From positions 1-64,000 of the forward strand of contig CAUJIP010000116.1 in assembly GCA_963205235.1 (NCBI GenBank): DNA of 64,000 nt, written 5' to 3'. Under the pieces are notes generated by a model that saw only the letters and a list, made by a program, of their open reading frames with translations, was not told where the DNA came from and did not search any database. Positions 46,419 to 54,899 of this stretch are shown here, in pieces (within the stretch, counting starts at the first letter, position 1; each line of letters starts with the position of its first letter). The DNA comes from Pseudomonadota bacterium. Its GTDB lineage: Bacteria > Pseudomonadota > Alphaproteobacteria > Rhodobacterales > Rhodobacteraceae. Both the position numbers and the translations under genes were made by a program.

Positions 46419-46449
46419 GGGGGGCCCGTTGTGGCCCCCCCGCTTTTCT
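46419..46449. terminator. Bidirectional terminator between creatininase and creatinase
   Basis: A perfect 8-bp stem GGGGGGCC/GGCCCCCC (46419-46426 with 46433-46440), loop CGTTGT, is followed on the plus strand by CGCTTTTC. It lies between convergent genes. Confidence 0.78.
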
Positions 46450-46514
46450 TGCCGAATTGTATTGCCATAAGGACGAGGGCCGGACATGCCGTCCCCGCCG
46501 CATCGCTTGTGCGG

Positions 46515-47729
46515 TCACTGACGGATGATGTTGTGGTCCGGACCAAAGGGAAAGTGGGTGATGTTCTCGGCACCCGTTTCGGTCACGATCAGAATGTCAT
46601 GCTCGCGATATCCGCCAGCACCGGGCAGGCCTTTGGGTAGCATGACCATCGGCTCCATCGACACGACCATGCCAGGTTGCAGCACAGTCTCCACGTCCTC
46701 GCGCAGATCTACCCCGGCCTCGCGCCCATAGTAATGCGACAGGACCCCGAAAGAGTGCCCATAGCCGAAGGACCGATATTTCAAGAGGCCCCATTCGCGG
46801 TACATCTGGTTCAGTTCCAGCGCGATTTCGTTGCACTTCGCGCCCGGTTTGATCAGGTCCAGACCGCGACGGTGAACGGCCACATTCTTTTGCCAGATAT
46901 CAAGACTGGCATCATCCACATGGTCGCAGAACAAAGTCCGCTCCAGCGCGGTGCAATAGCCGAAGATCATCGGGAAGGCGTTGAGCGAAAGGATATCGCC
47001 TGACTGGATCATCTTGTTGGTCACCGGGTTGTGCGCCCCATCGGTGTTGATGCCGGACTGGAACCAGGTCCAGGTGTCCATCAGTTCGACGAAGGGGAAT
47101 GAGGCCGCAATCTCGCGGATCATGGCATTGGTCGTGGCGATGGCGACCTCATGTTCCGGCACGCCCGCCTTGATTGCCCTGACGCAGGCCGCCCCGCCGA
47201 TATCACAGATCCGCGCGCCGGTTCGGATCAGCGCCTGTTCCTCCGTTGACTTGATCGCGCGCATCCACATCGACGGTTGCGCGACATCGACGAATTCCAC
47301 CCCCGGCAAAGCCGCTTCAAGAGCCATTCGGTAGTCAAGGTTGACATGGTCGAATTCAATCCCCAGCCGCCTGACCCCTGCGGTCAACTGCCGCACAGCC
47401 CGATAGAAATTGTCACGTCGCCAGTCAGAGTAGGTGACATTGCTGCCAAAGCCGCGCCGCCAGGGCTGTCCGCCGTCGATGCCGGCCGAAATGGTGGTGG
47501 CATTTCCCTGCGTGACAACCATCCCGTACTTGCGACCGAAAGAGCAGTAGAGCCAGCCGGAATAGTAATTGATGCAATGATGCGAGGTGAACAGCGCTGC
47601 ATCGACATCGTTGTCGGCCATCCATTTGCGAATGTCGTGCTGCCGCCGTTTCATTTCGGTGTCGGAGAACGGCGAATAGTCCTTGTCTCCGTTGTGCCAT
47701 TCCATGACATGAAGCATGCCGTCGGCCAT
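46515..47729 (-). CDS. Creatinase (creatine amidinohydrolase)
   Basis: 404-aa creatinase/peptidase M24-fold protein hydrolysing creatine to sarcosine and urea. Expected active-site residues are present: the His in DGAHNPVTN, the Glu in ALERTLF and the Glu in SMEPMV. The N-terminal creatinase domain (residues about 35-150) precedes the pita-bread fold. ATG 47729 has AGAGGA upstream. It converges with creatininase. Sarcosine oxidase and urease are not in the window. Confidence 0.86.
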   Translation of the reverse strand: MADGMLHVMEWHNGDKDYSPFSDTEMKRRQHDIRKWMADNDVDAALFTSHHCINYYSGWLYCSFGRKYGMVVTQGNATTISAGIDGGQPWRRGFGSNVTYSDWRRDNFYRAVRQLTAGVRRLGIEFDHVNLDYRMALEAALPGVEFVDVAQPSMWMRAIKSTEEQALIRTGARICDIGGAACVRAIKAGVPEHEVAIATTNAMIREIAASFPFVELMDTWTWFQSGINTDGAHNPVTNKMIQSGDILSLNAFPMIFGYCTALERTLFCDHVDDASLDIWQKNVAVHRRGLDLIKPGAKCNEIALELNQMYREWGLLKYRSFGYGHSFGVLSHYYGREAGVDLREDVETVLQPGMVVSMEPMVMLPKGLPGAGGYREHDILIVTETGAENITHFPFGPDHNIIRQ

Positions 47730-48093
47730 TTTCAGGTCCTCTTTCACCCGCTGAAGTCTGCAAGGACTTTACCTTTCGGCGGATCGAGCCTGAAATTTGT
47801 TCTGGTAATCCAAGGATTAGCGGCACAGTTGAAAAGGAAAGCCGGGGCGCGGACTTGACCTTGCCTGCTGTCCCCGAACTTCCATTTCGCCCGCGCCCTG
47901 ATCGCATGAATGCGTTTGCGCGGGCATGTGGTGGGAAGCGGGCCTTTATGATCCCGCCTAAAGGGCTGTTGACCACCTTGCCCCGCTGCCCGCAAACTCG
48001 CCTGACAGCGCGCTGCAATGCAGTCGTTTCCGGCATGGCCCCGTCTGCGGTTCTGTCGGGAGTTTTTGCGGCGGCTGCCGGAAAGGATACGCC
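47730..48093. other. 364-bp interval between creatinase and hyuA
   Basis: Divergent promoter region of creatinase and the hydantoinase pair. I see no convincing gene and no strong palindrome. Reading frames here lack family similarity or codon bias. AAAGGTAAAGTCC near 47760-47775 shows nothing definite. Confidence 0.4.
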
Positions 48094-50266
48094 TTGATCA
48101 CCCTTGCAGCCGATGTCGGTGGCACGTTCACCGACCTCATCCTGACCATCGGCGCCACGGAAAGCCGCCCCGCCGCAACCTTCATCGACAAAGTCTCGAC
48201 CGGGGCGCGGGGCAGCACGGCGGGGATCGAGGCAGGGATCGCCAAGATCACCGCGACTGCCGGGACTTCATTGGCCGAGGTCGAACTATTCGTCCACGGC
48301 TTCACGGTCGGCATCAACGCACTTCTGACGCGCGCCGGGGCGCGTGCCGTGCTGATCGTGCCGCAAGGTCAGGGCGACGCGCTGGAAATCGGCAACCAGA
48401 TCCGACCGCGCACCTATGCCCTGCTTCAGGACAAGCCCAGGCCGGTCGTCGCCCGCGACCATGTGATCGAGATCGACGAACGCATCGATGCCTTTGGACA
48501 GATAGCCCGCCCCCTGTCCGAGGCCGGGATCGCCCACTGCCTTGAGGCGCTGTCCCGCCTGTCACCCGAAGCGGTGGCCCTCTCGCTCAGCTTTTCGTTT
48601 CTGAACCCGGCGCATAAGCTGGCCCTTGCCGGTGCGGTCCTTGCGCGGTTTCAGGGGTTGCCGGTCTTTCTGTCGCATCCAGACCGACCCCCGCCCCGAA
48701 GAATGGCGCCGCGCCTCGACCACGGCAACGGTGGCCTATGTCGGGCCGATCCTGAACCGCTATGTCACTGGACTGCAGACCGCCCTCAAGGGCATGGGAT
48801 TTCGTGGGCGGTTCCTGCTGATGCGCTCGGACGGCGGGGTTGCGATGGTCGAGGCCGCGACCCAGAACCCCGGCCACATGCTGACATCCGGTCTGGCTGG
48901 CGGGGTGATCGCCGCCGAGGCGCTGTTGCGCCAGTCCGGACACAAGGCCGCCGTGGCGCTGGATGTGGGTGGAACTTCAGCCGACCTAGCCGCCATCCAG
49001 TCCGGACGCACCGGTGTCCGGCGCGAAAGGGTGATGGACGGTCAACCGATCCGCCTGCCGACCATCGACGTCGAGACGATCTCGAACGGCGGCGGTTCGG
49101 TTGCCTGGGTCGACGCCGGGCATGCCCTTCGCGTGGGACCCGAATCCGCCGGTTCGGTGCCGGGTCCTGCCTGCTATGCCCTTGGCGGCACGCGCCCCAC
49201 TGTCACGGATGCCGCCGTGGTGTTGGGTTGGCTGCAGCCCGAGGATTACCTTGGCGGCGAGATGACGATTGACCCGGGCCTTGCTCACAAGGCCTTGTCC
49301 GAAGCCGTGGCCCTTCCCCTTGGCATTTCCGTCGATGAAGCAGCCCTTGGCGTCATCCGCATCGCAAATGCCGCCCTGGTGCAGGCCGTACGCAAACTGG
49401 CCGTCGAACGGGGGCTGGACCTGCGCCGACATCTGCTGATTCCCGCAGGCGGGGCCGGCCCGCTTTACGGCGCGATGATCGCGCGTGATCTGGGCATGGC
49501 CGGGATTCTGGTGCCGCGCTATCCCGGCATCTTTGCCGCCGAGGGGCTTTTGGCCGCCGACCTGTGCCACCGCGACCAGATGCACTTTCACCAATCGCTG
49601 GCGGTGGTGCCCGCCGCCAAGGTCAGTCAGGGCTTTGACCGGCTGCGAAGCCGCACGGCCGCGCTGTTGCGCGCCGATGGTGTGCCTGCGCGCGGGCAGA
49701 CCTTCCGCCTGCAGGCGGAGCTGCGCCATGTCGGCCAGTGGCATGACCTGACGGTCGACATTCCCCCACGGCTAGTGCGGGGCGGGTTGGATCGGTCCGG
49801 ACTTGCCGCGCTTTTCCATCGCAAGCACAAGACGCTTTACGGCCATTCCGACCCTGCGGCCCCGATCGAATTTCGCAGCCTTGCGATCGAGGCCATTGGT
49901 CAGCTTGACCGCAACGCGCCCGGCCCGACGCAGGCCACGGCCCCCGCCACAGCCCGACACCGGGCCATCATCTTGTCCGACCCTTTGCTGCGGGAAAGGG
50001 TCCCGGTTCTGGACCGCGCCGAACTTTCCCCCGGCGACACGCGCAGCGGCCCGCTGCTTCTCCCGCAAAAGGACAGCACCACCGTTGTTTTCCCCGGTCA
50101 GCACTTGCGCGTCCTTGCTGACGGCGCGCTTTGGATCACAGAGGTGAACCCACGACCCTGTCGCCCATCGACCGCGAGGTCTTTCAGCACGAAATCGCAT
50201 CGATTGCCGAGGAGATGTCGACCGCGCTGCGCCGTGCGGCATATTCGCCGATCATCTGGGACATGA
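48094..50266 (+). pseudogene. hyuA: Frameshifted ATP-dependent hydantoinase subunit A (HyuA)
   Basis: Two overlapping reading frames together encode a hydantoinase/oxoprolinase A subunit. Frame 1 from ATG 48094 gives ITLAADVGGTFTD (ATP site) through about GLPVFLS; frame 2 resumes at TDPRPEEWRRASTT through ALDVGGTSADL to the end. The shift falls between about 48670 and 48690. Homologues are a single chain. The product would hydrolyse N-methylhydantoin or oxoproline with ATP; in this setting N-methylhydantoin from creatinine deamination is attractive. Frame 2 also runs past the hyuB start without a stop until 50266, so a second indel near 50150 is possible. The result is a pseudogene or a sequencing error. 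Confidence 0.75.
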
Positions 50267-51732
50267 TTGACTATGCCTGCGGACTGCTGGACGCCGAAGG
50301 CAATCTGATCGCCCAGGCCCCGACAATCCCGGCCCAGCTTGGCATCATGTCCACCGCCTTTCGCCACATCGCCGGGGTCATCCCGACGCTGGACTGGCGC
50401 GCTGGCGACATCATCATCTGCAACGATCCCTATGCGGGGTGCTCGCACACCCCCGACATCGTGCTGTTCTCGCCCATCCTGATCGAGGGCAAGTTGATCG
50501 CCGTCACTTCGACCGTCGCGCATCACGTCGATATCGGAGGGCCGGTGCCTGGGACCGAAAACGCCACCGCGCTTGAGGTGTATGGCGAAGGCCTGATCAT
50601 TCCTCCGGTCAAGCTTTATGATCGGGGCCGACCGGACCGCAATCTTCTGGCACTCATCGCGCGCAATCTGCGTGATCCGGCGGCGACGACGGGTGATCTG
50701 AACGCCCAGATTGCAGCATGCCGCACTGGGGAACGGCGGATTGCCGAGCTGGTTGGCAAATACGAAACCGCCGGTTTTCTGGCGCGCAAGGCCGCTGTTC
50801 TGGATCACAGCCACACCTTCATCCGCGCCACACTGGCCCCCTATCGTGGCAAGTCGGCCCAGGCCGAGATCCTGATCGAGGACGATGCGGCAACCACCGC
50901 TCCGATGAGGTTGGCCGTCCGGGTATCCATCGGCGACGGCTCTCTGGCTGCCGACTTCACCGGCACGGAGGGCCAGCGTCCAAACGGGCTGAACTGCCCC
51001 GTCGCCTCGACCATCTCGATGGCCCATTATGCGGTGCAGGCGGTCTTCGCGCCCGATCAGCTTTTGAACGACGGTTTCAACCGGGCCATCACGCTGACCC
51101 TGCCCGACGACAGCCTGATCAACCCGCGCGCACCCGCTGCGGTGTCGTGCCGCCATCTGACCGAACAGGCGGTGGCAGATGTGATGCTGAAGGCCTTGGC
51201 GCAGATCGCGCCCGACCTTTCGACAGCGGGCAGCCAGATTTCATTTCCGACCTTGGGCGTCGGCGGCTTTGACCGCCGTCACGCCGGACAACCGCGCTAT
51301 TTCGTCACCGGTGACATTCTGGGCGGCGGCATGGGGGCCGCCCGGAACCGGCCTGGTGCCAGCGGCGTCGATTGCCATGGTTCGAACTGCGCTCTTATCT
51401 CAGCCGAGATCATGGAGATGACCGGCCCGGTGCGCGTAGCCGCGACCCGGCTTGTGCCGGGCTCGGGTGGGACGGGAGCCGCTTCGGGTGGTCTGGCCAT
51501 TGAACGGGCCTATGAAGCGCTGGACGATGATCTGACAGTGTCCGGTTATCTGCAGCAGATTGGCCCCGCAACAACCCCTTGGGGCATGGAAGGCGGCGGC
51601 AGCGGTGCCCCAGCGGCTGTCTGGATCACACGAGCCGACGGTCGGGATGAGCCTTTGCCCAGCAAGTACATCGGCGTAAAGCTGAACAAGGGCGACCAAC
51701 TCTGCCTCCGTTCGGCCAGAGGGGCAGGTTGA
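50131..51732 (+). CDS. hyuB: ATP-dependent hydantoinase subunit B (HyuB), C-terminally short
   Basis: About 520-533 aa of HyuB, partner of HyuA. TLSPIDREVFQHEIASIAEEM is the family N-terminus and the protein runs intact to VKLNKGDQLCLRS, where the conserved glycine-rich GGGG-x-GDP tail is lost and the frame stops at 51732. The start is uncertain: TTG 50131 is the only near start in frame; a GTG at 50144 is in the HyuA frame. Loss of a base near 50150 would bring GTG 50144 into the hyuB frame. With hyuA broken, this pair is probably not functional. Confidence 0.7.
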   Translation: MDHRGEPTTLSPIDREVFQHEIASIAEEMSTALRRAAYSPIIWDMIDYACGLLDAEGNLIAQAPTIPAQLGIMSTAFRHIAGVIPTLDWRAGDIIICNDPYAGCSHTPDIVLFSPILIEGKLIAVTSTVAHHVDIGGPVPGTENATALEVYGEGLIIPPVKLYDRGRPDRNLLALIARNLRDPAATTGDLNAQIAACRTGERRIAELVGKYETAGFLARKAAVLDHSHTFIRATLAPYRGKSAQAEILIEDDAATTAPMRLAVRVSIGDGSLAADFTGTEGQRPNGLNCPVASTISMAHYAVQAVFAPDQLLNDGFNRAITLTLPDDSLINPRAPAAVSCRHLTEQAVADVMLKALAQIAPDLSTAGSQISFPTLGVGGFDRRHAGQPRYFVTGDILGGGMGAARNRPGASGVDCHGSNCALISAEIMEMTGPVRVAATRLVPGSGGTGAASGGLAIERAYEALDDDLTVSGYLQQIGPATTPWGMEGGGSGAPAAVWITRADGRDEPLPSKYIGVKLNKGDQLCLRSARGAG

Positions 51733-51918
51733 GGGGTGGTGCCTGAAGACACTCCCCAGCCACCTGACCGGTGATCGTGGCCGGCCAACCGGAACCTCAA
51801 CCCGTTCAAGGCATTGCTCTCCAAGCGGCTGTCGCGTTTCCTGCCAAGTGGATGGCATCTGGAATCTGCGTCCGCACCTAGGTATGCTCTGGGAGGTGCC
51901 GCAGGAGTTATGGGTTAG

Positions 51919-53853
51919 ATGATAGGATTCCGATCCATCTTTTCATGGGCCGCTTTATACAGCAAACAAATCGCACTGGTGGATATTGCTGCGGAATTCG
52001 ACCGCGATTTCTATCTGGCAAGCTACCCCGATATTGCTGTTGCAGGCGTCGATCCCCTGCAACACTTCATGAAGACCGGCTGGAAGGAGCGGCGCGATCC
52101 TGCTGCGTCCTTCTCGACCGGTTTCTATCTTGACACTTATCCCGATGTGGCAAGCGCTGGGGTGAACCCATTTCACCACTACATCCGGATCGGGCGCCGG
52201 GAACGGCGCAGCGCAGTGCCGGGGGCGGCGAAGGCCAAGCAAAACTCCGCGCCGATCTTGCAGGTGGTGAATCAAGCGGACTTCGACCGGGATTTTTATC
52301 TTGGACGCTATCCGGATGTTGCGGCCTCCGGGATCGATCCGCTGCAGCACTACATGACGCATGGCTGGAAGGAACGGCGTGATCCGGCTGCATTCTTTTC
52401 GACCGGCTACTACCTTGATACCTATCCTGACGTCGCGAAGGCGGGGGTTAACCCATTCTCACACTTCATCTCGACCGGTCGGGCCGAAGGCAGGCGGGCC
52501 CTGCACGCGCTGGGACAGAAGGCCGAGGTGCTGGCGCAGTTGAAACCCATGAAGGACCGGGTGCTGTCACTGCCGCAGCCCGAAGCCCCGAACAGCTTGC
52601 TTGACGCCTCTGCAATCCGTTCGGCGATTGACGCCAAGATGACCAGTGTCCGAAAAGACCTGATCATCGCCATTACCCATGATGATTACGCAAATATCAG
52701 CGGTGGCACGCAACTGTCGATCAGGGCTGAAGAGGCAGCGGCAATGCAGGACGGGCATTGCTACCTTGGGGTTTGGCCAACTTTGCCCTTGCCTTGCCTA
52801 TCGATGGAATCCGATCCGCTTGTCGATCTGCGTTTCAATGGTGTCCTGCTTGGAACGGCGCGCTGCACTACGCTTATTGCCGCAATGAAGGCTTGCTCGA
52901 TTGACGCAAAGCGGGTGCATCTTGTCGTGCATCTGCTTCTTGGGCACGACCCCGGCAAGATCGCTGAATTGGCGCAAACACTTGGGCTATCCAAGGCCTG
53001 GTACTGGTTGCATGACTATTTTGGACTGTGCCAAAGCTATACTTTGCGGCGCAACGACCTGGTTTATTGCGGGGCTCCGTCCCAAAACTCTGGCGCATGC
53101 GGAATCTGCGTGTATGGGCAGGATCGCCCCGCCCACCTCGGCCGGGTGCGCGCGGTGTTCGATGCTGTTGCCATGACAGTTGTCTCGCCGTCCGAGGCCG
53201 CACTTGATGTCTGGACAAAGGGAGCCGACTTCCCAGTCCATTCGACCGTCGTTCACCCGCACGGAGACCTCGCCTACGCACCGAACCCCAAGCGATCCGC
53301 AAAGGCCAGTGCCGTCCCGACCGGTACGATCAGGTCGGAACCCGTGCGTCTGGCCTTCCTGGGGGCGACTGTCGCGCACAAGGGCTGGGATGAATATCTG
53401 CACCTTGCATGCCAGCTTCGCGGAATGGCCGGGCGAGAATTCCACTACCTTGGCCACTACGACAATGTTCCAAGTTATGTCCTCAGGACCGATGCCAAAG
53501 TCACCGGCGGTGATCCGGATGCCATGCTAAGGGCGGTGCGCGCGGCCGGGATCGATGTCTTCTTGAACTGGTCTGCCTGGCCCGAGACATTTTCCTATAC
53601 GACCCTTGAGGCCATTGCTGCCGGGGCGGTCGTGCTGACAAACCAGATCTCCGGAAATGTCGCGGCACTGGTGCGCACGACCGGCAAAGGCAGGGTGTTC
53701 GCGTCGCTGGATCAGCTTGTAGACTTCGTCAGAAGTCCTGGCCTGGACCGTCTGGTGCTGGAGGCGCGGGCCGCGCGGGCCCGCGAACAGGTCTTGATCA
53801 ATCGAAGCCGCCAGACGCTTGACCTTATTGCACTCAAAGGGGCTGGTCGATGA
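51919..53853 (+). CDS. Repeat-containing glycosyltransferase
   Basis: 644-aa protein. Residues 28-97 and 123-192 are a duplicated module, each of two half-units with the pattern FDRDFYLxxYPDVAxxGVDPLQHYxxxGWKERRDPA then a similar half ending GRxEGR. The C-terminal part, about residues 320-600, is a GT-B-like glycosyltransferase: LGATVAHKGWDEY and SAWPETFSYTTLEAIAAGAVVLT, the last a typical GT4 E-x7-E-like segment. Such proteins build surface polysaccharide. No signal peptide; a cytosolic or membrane-associated enzyme. It overlaps the next gene by ATGA. Confidence 0.78.
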   Translation: MIGFRSIFSWAALYSKQIALVDIAAEFDRDFYLASYPDIAVAGVDPLQHFMKTGWKERRDPAASFSTGFYLDTYPDVASAGVNPFHHYIRIGRRERRSAVPGAAKAKQNSAPILQVVNQADFDRDFYLGRYPDVAASGIDPLQHYMTHGWKERRDPAAFFSTGYYLDTYPDVAKAGVNPFSHFISTGRAEGRRALHALGQKAEVLAQLKPMKDRVLSLPQPEAPNSLLDASAIRSAIDAKMTSVRKDLIIAITHDDYANISGGTQLSIRAEEAAAMQDGHCYLGVWPTLPLPCLSMESDPLVDLRFNGVLLGTARCTTLIAAMKACSIDAKRVHLVVHLLLGHDPGKIAELAQTLGLSKAWYWLHDYFGLCQSYTLRRNDLVYCGAPSQNSGACGICVYGQDRPAHLGRVRAVFDAVAMTVVSPSEAALDVWTKGADFPVHSTVVHPHGDLAYAPNPKRSAKASAVPTGTIRSEPVRLAFLGATVAHKGWDEYLHLACQLRGMAGREFHYLGHYDNVPSYVLRTDAKVTGGDPDAMLRAVRAAGIDVFLNWSAWPETFSYTTLEAIAAGAVVLTNQISGNVAALVRTTGKGRVFASLDQLVDFVRSPGLDRLVLEARAARAREQVLINRSRQTLDLIALKGAGR

Positions 53854-54899
53854 CCATTCATGTCTATACCAGCTTTACCTTCAGCTATCTTTCTCGCGCC
53901 AGAGTGTTGGCGGAAAGCCTGCGCAGGCACCACCCCGACTGGGTGATCTGGGCCGGGATCACCGACCTGCCGCCCGAAGGTTTGGATTTCGACATGGCTG
54001 GGGAACCCTTTGACCGTGTGCTCTGGACCCACGAGATCTTTGGCGAGACGACCGAAGGCTGGCTTTTCGGGCATGACATCGTCGAAGCTTGCACCGCCGT
54101 CAAAGGCCGCATGCTTCAGCTGTTGCTGGACGAACCGGGCTGCGAGCAGGTCTTCTATCTGGACCCCGATATTGCGGTCTTTGCCCCCCTCGACCCCATG
54201 GTCGAGGCATTGCGGACGCCTGGCAGATCAATTCTTCTGACCCCCCATCAACTGGTGCCGGACGACAGCGATCTGGCGATCCGCGACAACGAGATCGGGT
54301 CATTGGGCTATGGCGTGTTCAATCTTGGTTTCATAGCCGTTCGGGCCGATGATACCGGTCGCCGCTTTGCTGCCTGGTGGGCGGCGCGTCTGGCGAAGTG
54401 GTGCCATGATGATGTCGCAGCGGGTCTTTTCACCGACCAGAAGTGGTGCAATCTGATCCCCTGTTTCTTCGAAGGCGTGCATATCTGCCGCGACGCGGGT
54501 TGCAATGTCGCCAGCTGGAATCTTAGTCAGCGCAAGGTCACGATCACCTTGTCCGGCGATATCCTGGTGAACGGAACGCCACTTCGGTTCTACCACTTTA
54601 CCAAGATGGGACCGATCGGCGACGCCATGACCGAACGCTATGCCGGGTCCGAAACGCCGGTCTATGAAATCTGGGCCTGGTACAAGCGGGCGGTTTCACA
54701 GGCCGAAGTTGCGGCCATTCCGTCTGGCTGGTGGCATTACGGACGGTTCGAGGATGGCCGTCGGATACCCAAATCGATCCGGTTGCTGTATCGCAACCGG
54801 ACGGACCTGCAAAAAGCCTTCCCCGCGCCGCGTGCCGTAGGACAAGATTCGTTCATCGCGTGGGTCGAAGCGAACACGGACCTCAGGGCGGACCCATGA
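53850..54899 (+). CDS. Glycosyltransferase with a DxD motif
   Basis: 349-aa putative glycosyltransferase of GT-A type. A DxD-like motif is in FYLDPDIAVF near residue 108; hydrophobic strands before it (VYTSFTFSYLSRARVLAES) agree with a nucleotide-sugar fold. It is not closely assignable to a numbered family. It is coupled by ATGA to both the preceding glycosyltransferase and the following fusion gene, so the three act together on one glycan. Confidence 0.7.
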   Translation: MTIHVYTSFTFSYLSRARVLAESLRRHHPDWVIWAGITDLPPEGLDFDMAGEPFDRVLWTHEIFGETTEGWLFGHDIVEACTAVKGRMLQLLLDEPGCEQVFYLDPDIAVFAPLDPMVEALRTPGRSILLTPHQLVPDDSDLAIRDNEIGSLGYGVFNLGFIAVRADDTGRRFAAWWAARLAKWCHDDVAAGLFTDQKWCNLIPCFFEGVHICRDAGCNVASWNLSQRKVTITLSGDILVNGTPLRFYHFTKMGPIGDAMTERYAGSETPVYEIWAWYKRAVSQAEVAAIPSGWWHYGRFEDGRRIPKSIRLLYRNRTDLQKAFPAPRAVGQDSFIAWVEANTDLRADP

